Positions 1-6,344 of a stretch of 9,137 nucleotides of DNA are shown piece by piece. Every line of letters begins with the position of its first letter. The first letter of the stretch is position 1. The notes beneath the pieces are model-generated. The model ran no database searches. It saw only the letters and a list, made by a program, of their open reading frames with translations, and was not told where the DNA came from. The stretch comes from Anaerolineales bacterium (GTDB taxonomy: Bacteria; Chloroflexota; Anaerolineae; Anaerolineales; E44-bin32), in NCBI GenBank assembly GCA_023144145.1, contig JAGLGG010000269.1, positions 1-9,137 on the forward strand, given 5' to 3'. Both the position numbers and the translations under genes were made by a program.

Positions 1-1
1 A

Positions 2-151
2 TTACCGGAATTAGACGGAAGCCATACTATTTTTGGACGAGTAGTCGAGGGTCTAGATTTGTTGAAGGAACTCAGTGAACGCGACCCTTTAGATAACATT
101 CTTGATCCCGCTGAAGCCTATATCGAATCCATAGTGATTGAGGAAAGATGA
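2..151 (+). CDS. Cyclophilin-type peptidyl-prolyl cis-trans isomerase, C-terminal end (partial)
   Basis: The gene enters from the left edge and only its last 49 codons are visible, reading in the frame that starts at base 2 and ending at TGA 149-151. The visible residues contain LDGSHTIFGRVVEGLDLL, which matches the conserved end of the cyclophilin fold (the LDGxHxxFGxVxEGxDVL block), followed by a short strand ending SIVIEER. Cyclophilins catalyse cis-trans isomerisation of peptidyl-prolyl bonds and help protein folding. Whether this one is cytosolic or exported cannot be told because the N-terminus is missing. Its stop overlaps the next start as ATGA (148-151), so the two genes are probably co-transcribed and translationally coupled. 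The family call is secure; the subtype is not. Confidence 0.88.
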   Translation, partial: LPELDGSHTIFGRVVEGLDLLKELSERDPLDNILDPAEAYIESIVIEER

Positions 152-1356
152 TCACAAAAAACCAGCCGGCACCTCCACAAGAAATAATCTTCTTATTATT
201 TGCGATCTTTGGATCGATCATCAATATCCTACTTGGTCTGTTATTTGGACTTATGGCCTTGAGTGCCATAATCTCAGATGGTTATGGAACATTTCCTTCA
301 CCGATTTGGTGGGCGTTTTCCTTTGGATTTCTCGCTCTTTGCGGTTTCCCCTCGATCATTCTCGGAATAAGGACACTCCGGAAGAAAGAACCTATAGCAA
401 GAAATGCCCTTCGCCTTTCTTATCTCCTGGCGATACCCGTGTTCCTATCAGGACTCTTACTTGGTTATGCGGCATTTTCTGTGGGAATTCTGCCCGTTGT
501 TCTCGGCCCACTGTCTAAGATTATTGCCGCCTCCGCTGCGGCGCTTTTAACCATTCAGATCGTCCGCCGGTTTGGCCCAATATTCTCTTATCGAAGGATT
601 TGGGGGCAATTTATACTGGGAGTATGGATTGTGCCAATCTTCGCCCTACTGAGTGAATTCATGATTCTTATCCCCACACTGTTACTCTTTGGGGTTGGGT
701 CTATGAATTCGGATGAGGGAGTGTTGCTGCTGGATCTGCTCAGAGATTCCACAACCTCAACAGAAGCACTCACTCAGGCTGCAACCGGTATTCTCACGCA
801 ACCTTGGGTAATCGCCCTAGTTCTGGGGTTTTTTGCAGTTTTGGTCCCACTCCTTGAAGAAGCATTGAAGACCATGGTTGTTTGGCCTTGGATCATGCGG
901 AAACGTAGTTCTGCGGAAGCATTCCTGGGTGGTGTTATTGGTGGGACAGGATATGCTGTTTTTGAAGCAATCTTCTTAACTCAAGCTGAATCGGCCTGGT
1001 TCCCTACCACCATTGGACGAGCAGGTGCAACGATCATGCATGCATTTACCACCGGAGTAGCGAGTTGGGGTTTAGCAGAGGGGATCAATAACAAGAAATG
1101 GGGACGGTTGATACTTGGATATGCGATTGCGGTACTATTTCATGGGTTGTGGAATGCAGGAGCAGTCTCAATCGCACTTATCGAAATACAGGCATTTCGG
1201 GTCACTGATTTACCAGGCTCTCTACATTTCATCCAGAGCATAATCCCGATTATGATCCTGTTCCTGACGCTTATCGCATTTACAGGGTTATTCCGCATCT
1301 CAAAACGGCTTTCACAGACTCCATCCGATGCGGACATTCTGCCCATTCAGGACTGA
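148..1356 (+). CDS. PrsW-type intramembrane metalloprotease-like membrane protein
   Basis: This is a 402-residue polytopic membrane protein with roughly nine or ten hydrophobic segments, the first at about residues 12-42 and the last at about 362-385. The C-terminal half carries the signature of the PrsW (peptidase M82) branch of the CPBP/ABI superfamily: EExxK at 237-241 (E237, E238, K241), a glutamate after a hydrophobic run (F272-E273), a histidine in MHAF (H298) and HGLWN starting at H332. In the family these residues line the membrane-embedded metal site; characterised PrsW in Bacillus clips the anti-sigma factor RsiW. It is longer than a minimal PrsW because of additional N-terminal membrane helices. 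The start is the ATG overlapping the upstream cyclophilin stop (ATGA). No sigma/anti-sigma pair is visible, so its substrate is unknown. Family confidence is high; protease activity is inferred from the conserved residues. Confidence 0.88.
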   Translation: MITKNQPAPPQEIIFLLFAIFGSIINILLGLLFGLMALSAIISDGYGTFPSPIWWAFSFGFLALCGFPSIILGIRTLRKKEPIARNALRLSYLLAIPVFLSGLLLGYAAFSVGILPVVLGPLSKIIAASAAALLTIQIVRRFGPIFSYRRIWGQFILGVWIVPIFALLSEFMILIPTLLLFGVGSMNSDEGVLLLDLLRDSTTSTEALTQAATGILTQPWVIALVLGFFAVLVPLLEEALKTMVVWPWIMRKRSSAEAFLGGVIGGTGYAVFEAIFLTQAESAWFPTTIGRAGATIMHAFTTGVASWGLAEGINNKKWGRLILGYAIAVLFHGLWNAGAVSIALIEIQAFRVTDLPGSLHFIQSIIPIMILFLTLIAFTGLFRISKRLSQTPSDADILPIQD

Positions 1357-2009
1357 GGAGGATCATCCTGCGCGTTTGCACTCGCCCCTCTGCGCACATG
1401 ATGGTATATGTAATAAGCAAAGCCTGCCAAGAGAATAATCGCAATGGGAATGTCAAAGGGTCGCATTATTGCGCGTAACTCTTCCCACTTGGAACCAAAA
1501 ACATACCCACCATATGCCAGTGCTCCACACCATATAAATGATCCAACAAAACTGAGTAGAACGAACGGTATGAAGCGTGTTCTTGCCACACCAGCTGGGA
1601 AAGATATAAAGGTTCGCACTATTGGGAGTAATCTAGAGAGAAATGCTGTCCAATCCCCCCATCTCGCGAACCATTTGTCGGCTAGGTCTAGATCGTGTGG
1701 GTTGATCATGAAATATTTCCCATAGCGTGCAAGGAATGGTCGACCTCCCCAAACTCCTAAGGCATACGAGGCTACAGAACCCAGCGTACAACCTACCGCT
1801 CCCCAAAGTCCGCCCAGCCACACTGAGGTGATGGCACTCGCACCTTTAGCTTGTACCAGGAGCCAGCCTGCCAATGGCATCGTCACTTCGCTCGGGATAG
1901 GGATATTGGCGCTTTCCAGCGCCATAATTCCTACGACACCAGCCCAACCCATTGACTCAAATAAAGTTGTCAGGAATTCTACAATTTGCTGTTCTAGCCA
2001 TACTGGCAT
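1347..2009 (-). CDS. DedA family membrane protein (VTT/SNARE-associated domain)
   Basis: The 220-residue protein has the normal length and layout of bacterial DedA proteins. There is an N-terminal hydrophobic segment, then the ALESANIPIPSEVTMPLAG block (E32 and E41) and a second re-entrant segment. The conserved arginine-glycine block at 126-143 (R126, R132, G140, R143; FLSRLLPIVRTFISFPAG) follows, and the last membrane helix lies at about 186-204 before a polar tail. DedA proteins are proton-motive-force-linked inner-membrane transporters; several members flip polyprenyl phosphate or phospholipids such as phosphatidylethanolamine, and the family is needed for envelope integrity. The ATG start has a GGAG Shine-Dalgarno eight bases upstream. 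The gene converges on the PrsW-like gene and the two coding ends overlap by 10 bp (1347-1356), so neither has room for a terminator between them. The substrate cannot be read from sequence. Confidence 0.93.
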   Translation of the reverse strand: MPVWLEQQIVEFLTTLFESMGWAGVVGIMALESANIPIPSEVTMPLAGWLLVQAKGASAITSVWLGGLWGAVGCTLGSVASYALGVWGGRPFLARYGKYFMINPHDLDLADKWFARWGDWTAFLSRLLPIVRTFISFPAGVARTRFIPFVLLSFVGSFIWCGALAYGGYVFGSKWEELRAIMRPFDIPIAIILLAGFAYYIYHHVRRGASANAQDDPPQS

Positions 2010-2119
2010 TTTTGGATCTCCACAATTAGGATTTCGCTACAAGCAAAACGGACGCTGCTAGATTATGCACAATTCGAACTATCTCAACCAGATCAACAAT
2101 CGAAAAACGAGGGCCGGGC

Positions 2120-2156
2120 TATGTGAGGGTTCATGCGCAGCCCGCGCCCCCACATA
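2120..2156. repeat. Imperfect hairpin in the 2010-2359 intergenic region
   Basis: A 10-bp inverted repeat, TATGTGAGGG at 2120-2129 and CCCCCACATA at 2147-2156, pairs with one mismatch around a 17-nt loop. The loop partly contains a smaller GCGC/GCGC pairing (2135-2138 with 2144-2147). An alternative pairing of GGGCT (2116-2120) with AGCCC (2139-2143) overlaps it. It lies between the divergent DedA and Roadblock genes. There is no T-run on either side, so it is not a standard terminator. Apart from this hairpin and the promoter at 2282-2310 I see nothing coding or structured in 2010-2359. Confidence 0.4.
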
Positions 2157-2281
2157 AACCCCCTCCACTATCAACATTACGTCCTTATGTCGATCTCATT
2201 TAATTTCGCCACTCATAGTCATTGGAAGATAAATTTAACTCGGGCATTATATCCTAGATGATCAATCCATCACACCCCTTC

Positions 2282-2310
2282 TTGACACAAAATTCCCTGT
2301 ATGCTAAATT
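2282..2310 (+). promoter_or_regulatory. Sigma70-type promoter for the Roadblock/LC7 gene
   Basis: A perfect -35 box TTGACA (2282-2287), a 17-base spacer and TAAATT as -10 (2305-2310) predict a transcription start near 2317. This gives a leader of about 40 bases before the TTG start at 2360, which has AGGAGA at 2348-2353 as ribosome binding site. Spacing and the -35 match are ideal for a housekeeping sigma factor. Confidence 0.75.
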
Positions 2311-2359
2311 AGCCCCCGCCTGCGATACTTGTATAAAATAAAATCATAGGAGAACATCA

Positions 2360-2731
2360 TTGACCCGATCGCGCACTGAACTTATGGTTGACCGCCTGCG
2401 TGACTTGCAGGCCTCCTCACCTGACGTTGAAGCTTCCGCAGTTGTGAGCGTTGATGGATTAACAATGGCGTCGGCATTACCCTCAGATATCGAGGAAGAT
2501 CGCGTATCCGCAATGTCTGCTGCCATGCTCTCCCTAGGTGAGAGGATCGCCAGTGAATTGGGAAGAGGAATTCTCGATCAAGTGTATATTCGAGGAGAGA
2601 GTGGATTCGTCATACTTATGGCAATTGGTGCAGAAGCCGTTCTTACTGTGCTCGCCCGAGAACATGCGAAGTTGGGACTGCTGTTTCTAGATATGCGCAG
2701 GGCTGCTGACGATTTAACCCAAATGATCTGA
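2360..2731 (+). CDS. Roadblock/LC7 domain protein
   Basis: A 123-residue single-domain protein. Residues about 8-110 fit the Roadblock/LC7 fold: an N-terminal helix (LMVDRLRDLQ), the strand-turn ASAVVSVDGLTMAS (26-39), a long central helix (about 46-69) and two strands DQVYIRGESGFVILMAI and AVLTVLAR, then a closing helix. Such proteins (for example MglB) dimerise and regulate small Ras-like GTPases or act as scaffolds in polarity and signalling. No MglA-type GTPase is in the window, so the partner is unknown. The start is taken as TTG 2360 because AGGAGA sits six bases upstream and the fold needs these residues. An ATG at 2384 (residue 9) would cut into the first helix. The gene has its own promoter at 2282-2310. 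Confidence 0.9.
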   Translation: MTRSRTELMVDRLRDLQASSPDVEASAVVSVDGLTMASALPSDIEEDRVSAMSAAMLSLGERIASELGRGILDQVYIRGESGFVILMAIGAEAVLTVLAREHAKLGLLFLDMRRAADDLTQMI

Positions 2732-2865
2732 CCCCATCTTTGGAAGCTGAAGAAATAACACTACTCCCTCAATTCAATTTCGATGGTATTCTCTTCTATT
2801 TGCTGTACTCACTCTCCCCCAATTGAGACCTGGTGTAAACTATGGCGCAACCAAGGGGAACGCTC

Positions 2866-3609
2866 ATGAGCCATATCATCGTTGTCATTCCTACCTACAA
2901 CGAAGCGGATAATCTTGAAGCATTGACATCAGAATTGTGGTCACTCCCGATCCCGGGTTTAAGGATTCTCGTTGTTGATGATGCTTCACCTGATGGAACG
3001 GGTGAGATTGCCGAAGGCATGAGCAAAGAGAAGCCGGATAAAATCTCGGTTCTCCACCGGGAAGGAAAACTGGGATTGGGCTCCGCATATATCGCCGGTT
3101 TTCAAAGAGCGATTGAAGAACAACCTGACGCCATTGTCCAGATGGATGCAGATTTCTCTCATTCACCAAGTTATCTGCCAGCATTTCTTGAAAATCTGAA
3201 GTCGGCGGATGCTGTTCTTGGATCGCGCTATGTCCCCGGAGGAAGCTTAGATGAAAGATGGGGGTTTAGCAGGCGGTTGTTATCTTGGTTTGGAAATTTC
3301 TATTCCCGATCGATCCTCAACATGCAGATCCAAGACGTGACCGGGGGCTTCAGGATGTGGCGTCGAAGTACGCTTGAGGGGATGCCTTTGGATCAAATTC
3401 GATCAGATGGTTATGTCTTTCAAGTTGAGATGGCTTATGTCGCTCGGAGACTCGGTCATAAACTGGTGGAGTATCCCATCCATTTCGAAGATCGACGAAT
3501 CGGGCAATCGAAAATGTCCTTCAGGATCCAAATTGAAGCTGCAATCCGCGTATGGCAAATACGTTTCTTACATCGCAAACTTGCTCGGAATCCCCTATCC
3601 ACCACCTAG
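2866..3609 (+). CDS. Family 2 glycosyltransferase, polyprenol-phosphate mannose synthase-like
   Basis: The 247-residue protein is a stand-alone GT2 (GT-A fold) domain of the DPM1/Ppm1 type. It likely transfers a sugar, usually mannose from GDP-mannose, to polyprenyl phosphate at the inner face of the membrane, providing a lipid-linked donor for glycolipids or glycoproteins. Visible motifs are VVIPTYNEADNL (6-17), the nucleotide-binding DDASPDGT (38-45), the metal-binding DAD in QMDADFSHSP (D94, D96), QDVTGGFR (156-163) and GQSKMS (213-218) near the end. There is no C-terminal GtrA-like or membrane domain, unlike the longer family members. An in-frame ATG exists at 2842, but AAGGGG at 2853-2858 is ideally placed for the ATG at 2866, and the conserved fold begins right after it. 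Sugar and lipid specificity are inferred from the family; other GT2 donors such as UDP-glucose are possible. Confidence 0.87.
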   Translation: MSHIIVVIPTYNEADNLEALTSELWSLPIPGLRILVVDDASPDGTGEIAEGMSKEKPDKISVLHREGKLGLGSAYIAGFQRAIEEQPDAIVQMDADFSHSPSYLPAFLENLKSADAVLGSRYVPGGSLDERWGFSRRLLSWFGNFYSRSILNMQIQDVTGGFRMWRRSTLEGMPLDQIRSDGYVFQVEMAYVARRLGHKLVEYPIHFEDRRIGQSKMSFRIQIEAAIRVWQIRFLHRKLARNPLSTT

Positions 3610-3612
3610 GGC

Positions 3613-3666
3613 TTTGTCAAGGATAAAGATACCATTCATAAACCGGGTTACAACATCCTTGACAAA
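3613..3666. repeat. Perfect 12-bp inverted repeat between convergent genes
   Basis: TTTGTCAAGGAT (3613-3624) and ATCCTTGACAAA (3655-3666) are perfect reverse complements separated by 30 bases; the loop itself contains AACCGGGTT, a small nested dyad. It begins four bases after the glycosyltransferase stop. It lacks a T-run immediately after either arm, so a classic intrinsic terminator is doubtful. It may still end or protect transcripts from either convergent gene. Confidence 0.6.
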
Positions 3667-3675
3667 TGCTTATGT

Positions 3676-3724
3676 TGTTCCGTCCTTTATCTATCCTTTC
3701 CAAAGATTCACATTGGACGGAACA
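3676..3724. repeat. Perfect 10-bp inverted repeat abutting the rsmA stop
   Basis: TGTTCCGTCC (3676-3685) and GGACGGAACA (3715-3724) pair perfectly around a 29-base loop. The right arm ends on the base directly beside the rsmA stop codon (3725-3727), and the element starts only nine bases after the preceding inverted repeat. Together the two fill the whole convergent intergenic gap. The likely role is a 3'-end structure for the rsmA transcript, but no U-tract is present. Confidence 0.6.
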
Positions 3725-4606
3725 CTAAGCCGCTTTAGATCCCTGATGGATTTTTTCTGCCAGAGCAATCCATTCTTCCAAACTCAGTTCCTGGGGCCTT
3801 CTTTTAGGATCAATTCCGACACTTAGCAACATTTCCTCAACTACTTCTGAATTCATCCTCAAACCTGAAGACAATGAATTCCTCAACTGCTTCCGTTTTT
3901 GACCAAACCCAGCTTTAGCGAGTTTGAACACTATTGGGATTAACTCATCGTGAACCCTGGGTGATGTTTGAAGTTGGATTGATAGAATTGCTGATTCGAC
4001 TTTTGGCTCAGGATAGAATGCACTTGCAGGAATATATCCTGCAATATATGGATCCCCGTACATCCGAACGCTCAACGTGAGCAATCCGTACTTTCCTATT
4101 GGTGCCAGGATCCTCTCCGCGACCTCCCTTTGAATTGTCAGGACAATGCGTTCGGCTCGATTTTGTACTTCCAATAGTTTTCTGATGAGAGCGGAAGTCA
4201 GATAGTATGGGATGTTGGCAACAACGCAGTACGCCGATCGATTAACCAACTCCTCAATATCAAGCTTTAATACGTCTGCTTCAATAATTCTTACATTCTG
4301 CGAATTTTGCAGGGCGGCACGCAAAGCAGGAATGAGGCGTTTATCAAATTCAATCGCGATGACTTCCTTTACGGATTGTGCTAGCAATAGAGTGAGCGAA
4401 CCCAATCCAGCGCCAACTTCAAGAATTGTTTCATCCTTCTGAAGATTAGCGGCTTGGATGATTTTTCTAAGCGCATGCTGATCGATTAGGAAATTTTGAC
4501 CCAAACGTTTAATTGGTCGAATATCATAGTGCCTGAGGAGGTTTCGAACGTTAACGGTTTGAGTTGGACTTTGATCAGGCTGCCGGGTATTTTTAGTATT
4601 CATCAT
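3725..4606 (-). CDS. rsmA: 16S rRNA (adenine(1518)-N6/adenine(1519)-N6)-dimethyltransferase
   Basis: This 293-residue protein (KsgA/RsmA) uses S-adenosylmethionine to dimethylate two adjacent adenines in the 3' terminal hairpin of 16S rRNA, a late step and checkpoint of 30S subunit assembly. Motifs in order are KRLGQNFLID (33-42), the SAM-binding EVGAGLGSLT (63-72), the acidic IEFDKR (85-90), D111 of motif III, the catalytic NIPYY (131-135) and the FYPEPKVES block (197-205), followed by the small helical C-terminal domain. Length is typical. The reading frame is open further upstream to 4687, but those codons lie inside the preceding gene. The ATG at 4604-4606 overlaps that gene's TGA as ATGA, so coupled translation from here is preferred; a second ATG follows at once (4601-4603). 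Confidence 0.96.
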   Translation of the reverse strand: MMNTKNTRQPDQSPTQTVNVRNLLRHYDIRPIKRLGQNFLIDQHALRKIIQAANLQKDETILEVGAGLGSLTLLLAQSVKEVIAIEFDKRLIPALRAALQNSQNVRIIEADVLKLDIEELVNRSAYCVVANIPYYLTSALIRKLLEVQNRAERIVLTIQREVAERILAPIGKYGLLTLSVRMYGDPYIAGYIPASAFYPEPKVESAILSIQLQTSPRVHDELIPIVFKLAKAGFGQKRKQLRNSLSSGLRMNSEVVEEMLLSVGIDPKRRPQELSLEEWIALAEKIHQGSKAA

Positions 4607-6006
4607 GGGAAAACCCAGGCGATTGTGCTGGCAGGCGGAACGGGGGTGAGGAAGTAAACCGTTATATATTGATGCCAATTCTCCCAATTATGATCTTCGT
4701 AACCGAGATCGATCCAGCGTCCTTTAACCCCACCACCGATGTCACATGCCTCTGCAAAACCATAACCCGGGACATACATCATTGTGTGGAAAGGAATATA
4801 GCGGTTATCAATCGCCACGAGTCCTTTGACCAATTCCTTACCGCATGCAGTAATCCCAAACCAAGGCCAATCATCCGGAACCCCAGCTCTTGATGGAGAG
4901 TATGAAGTTGCATACATACGAATGGTGCGCCAATAGCTAATTGGGCCGTTCGGAGTATCCATCGTTCTCACCACGATATTCGTTCCGTATCCAATGGTCC
5001 TTCCCTGCGGTTCCCTAGCAACCCATTGCCCTTCACCTAGCCTTGATATTTCTTCACCGTTTTCCAAGGTGACTCTTATCCGGCTAGCCTGAACGCCATA
5101 CGATCCAGGCTCCATGATCGACTGTTGATCAATCTCCAACTCAGGATTGGGTTGGTAGAGCGTCTCGAATGGAATAGGGGTTTGTTCAATGAGCACTTCC
5201 TCCCTAACCCGAACAACCTCAATTTCGCCATCCTCTGGGATGTTGGCTACCATTTCGGGAATTGAATAATCTAGTCCGATCAGGCTGATCCCTGCTTGCG
5301 TAAGGGCAGCACTTACCGAATTCGCAACACTGCGAGAATGGATCACCTCATCATCAACTAATATCGTAATTGGATTTGATCGGTGCAAGCTTGCCTGCTC
5401 CAACCCACGAAGTGGGGTTTCTGCTCCTGGGACGAGATCATCCCCTGTCCGCAGGACTACTCCTGCTTCAGCAAGTGCCTCAGCCAGCGTCGGTGCAGCT
5501 GACCGAATCAATATCTGCTCTCCATCGATATCCAACAGTATGGCCTCGGATTGTTCAACAGATAACAAAGCTGGTGGGTTATCTAGGTTTTGCGCTACGT
5601 CACGCTTTGGAATACCGTCAGCCCAGACCCTATCACCTGGAAGTAGTGTCAGATCCGCTTCGGCGACAATATCACCGATTGATCTCCCGACGGATTGGAT
5701 TTCGAAGACTTCGCCTGCGGAACTGAGGATTATTGTCCGACCCTTCTGTACCTCGATTGCAGCTCCATCGTCAAGAAATTCTTCAAGCCCCGGGAATACA
5801 AGATCATTTTCACTTATGAGGATCCCACCCTGTCGAAGAACTGCCTCGACAGTACGGGAATGGGATTGAATTTCAAGCTCTTGTCCATCAACGATTACAT
5901 GGAAGGTCCTCGCCGTTGAACGGTAGAGCAGAGCCAACCCCAAGATCCCCAAAAGGATAGCGAAAATTCGAACTGATGGGACAATGTACTTGCTATCTGA
6001 TTCCAT
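4603..6006 (-). CDS. Membrane-anchored DUF348-G5-3D domain protein (YabE-like cell-wall enzyme)
   Basis: A 467-residue protein with one N-terminal membrane segment (about 12-28) acting as signal anchor. Outside lie four DUF348-like repeats (about 34-86, 90-147, 154-209, 212-266; the second carries an insertion), a G5 domain (about 268-345) and a C-terminal 3D domain (about 362-453). The 3D domain starts with MYATSYSPS and keeps its three name-giving aspartates at D400, D422 and D433. The 3D fold is related to the MltA barrel, and such proteins cleave or remodel peptidoglycan; G5 domains bind glycans or zinc. Bacillus YabE has the same architecture and lies just before rnmV-ksgA. Here rsmA follows directly with an ATGA overlap. 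The ATG start has no Shine-Dalgarno and sits about ten bases from a strong -10 box. Enzymatic activity is inferred from the domain. Confidence 0.9.
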   Translation of the reverse strand: MESDSKYIVPSVRIFAILLGILGLALLYRSTARTFHVIVDGQELEIQSHSRTVEAVLRQGGILISENDLVFPGLEEFLDDGAAIEVQKGRTIILSSAGEVFEIQSVGRSIGDIVAEADLTLLPGDRVWADGIPKRDVAQNLDNPPALLSVEQSEAILLDIDGEQILIRSAAPTLAEALAEAGVVLRTGDDLVPGAETPLRGLEQASLHRSNPITILVDDEVIHSRSVANSVSAALTQAGISLIGLDYSIPEMVANIPEDGEIEVVRVREEVLIEQTPIPFETLYQPNPELEIDQQSIMEPGSYGVQASRIRVTLENGEEISRLGEGQWVAREPQGRTIGYGTNIVVRTMDTPNGPISYWRTIRMYATSYSPSRAGVPDDWPWFGITACGKELVKGLVAIDNRYIPFHTMMYVPGYGFAEACDIGGGVKGRWIDLGYEDHNWENWHQYITVYFLTPVPPASTIAWVFP

Positions 6007-6015
6007 AGCAGGGTG

Positions 6016-6024
6016 AGTATACCA
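6016..6024 (-). promoter_or_regulatory. Extended -10 promoter for the YabE-like gene
   Basis: On the minus strand TGG-TATACT (6024-6016) is an extended -10 box. The usual seven-base spacing puts the transcription start near 6009, only about three bases before the ATG at 6006. No good -35 hexamer is present 17 bases upstream, which extended -10 promoters tolerate. The transcript would be almost leaderless. Confidence 0.5.
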
Positions 6025-6132
6025 AAGGAGCTATTCGATGCGGTTCTTACCTTATGTAAAGCACATAATCGGAGCACAGGAAAACACATAAACTCGAGGG
6101 TGGTGAAATTTTAGCTCTGACTTTGAGAAATC

Positions 6133-6242
6133 GCGCTCAGGTCGGAACCCCAGCATCACCCGAAGAATCCTCCGTGCCGCTGCTTCCTTTCGGACCTGAC
6201 GGGGTTTGAAGGAACTTCGCCGTGCCGGGCCCACCTGAGCGC
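6133..6242 (-). ncRNA. ffs: Signal recognition particle RNA, bacterial small type (4.5S-like)
   Basis: On the minus strand the segment has the hallmark domain IV hairpin GTCAGGTCCGAAAGGAAGC (from 6200 downwards). It includes the GAAA tetraloop (6191-6188) and the asymmetric AGCA side of the internal loop that binds the Ffh M domain. The ends GCGCTCAGGT (6242-6233) and ACCTGAGCGC (6142-6133) pair perfectly over ten bases, closing a rod of about 110 nt with no Alu domain. This RNA forms the core of the signal recognition particle that targets nascent membrane and secreted proteins. A promoter with ideal spacing ends nine bases upstream. No clear terminator follows the RNA, so its 3' end may be set by processing. 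Confidence 0.93.
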
Positions 6243-6250
6243 TGTTCCAG

Positions 6251-6279
6251 AGGATAATTGTCGTTCCTGAAACTGTCAA
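6251..6279 (-). promoter_or_regulatory. Promoter of the SRP RNA
   Basis: The minus strand carries TTGACA (6279-6274), a 17-base spacer and TATCCT (6256-6251). The predicted start at 6243 or 6242 coincides with the first base of the SRP RNA closing stem. The perfect -35 and exact start fit a strong stable-RNA promoter. Confidence 0.85.
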
Positions 6280-6282
6280 CCT

Positions 6283-6297
6283 CTGATCAGGGATCAG
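6283..6297. promoter_or_regulatory. 15-bp dyad just upstream of the SRP RNA -35 box
   Basis: CTGATC (6283-6288) and GATCAG (6292-6297) form a perfect dyad with a 3-base centre, ending four bases from the -35 hexamer. Its position fits an activator or factor-binding site, but it could also be chance; no known operator is recognised. Confidence 0.3.
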
Positions 6298-6344
6298 TAT
6301 AAAAATCATCAGGTTGGTTCAATTGCGCCACAGCATCGCCCTGA

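Noticed and set aside
2771..2828. CTCAATT/AATTGAG pairing before the glycosyltransferase
   Set aside because: Only seven AT-rich base pairs with a loop of about 40 bases; expected by chance.
2842..2865. Upstream ATG giving the glycosyltransferase eight more residues
   Set aside because: No ribosome binding site before it, while AAGGGG is well placed for the ATG at 2866, and the extra residues are not part of the fold.
4607..4687. N-terminal extension of RsmA by 27 codons
   Set aside because: The extension lies inside the 3D domain of the preceding gene and has no KsgA-like residues; the ATGA overlap gives the natural start.
6052..6309. 85-codon open frame on the minus strand
   Set aside because: It covers the whole SRP RNA and its promoter, and its sequence is explained by the RNA structure; no protein-like features.
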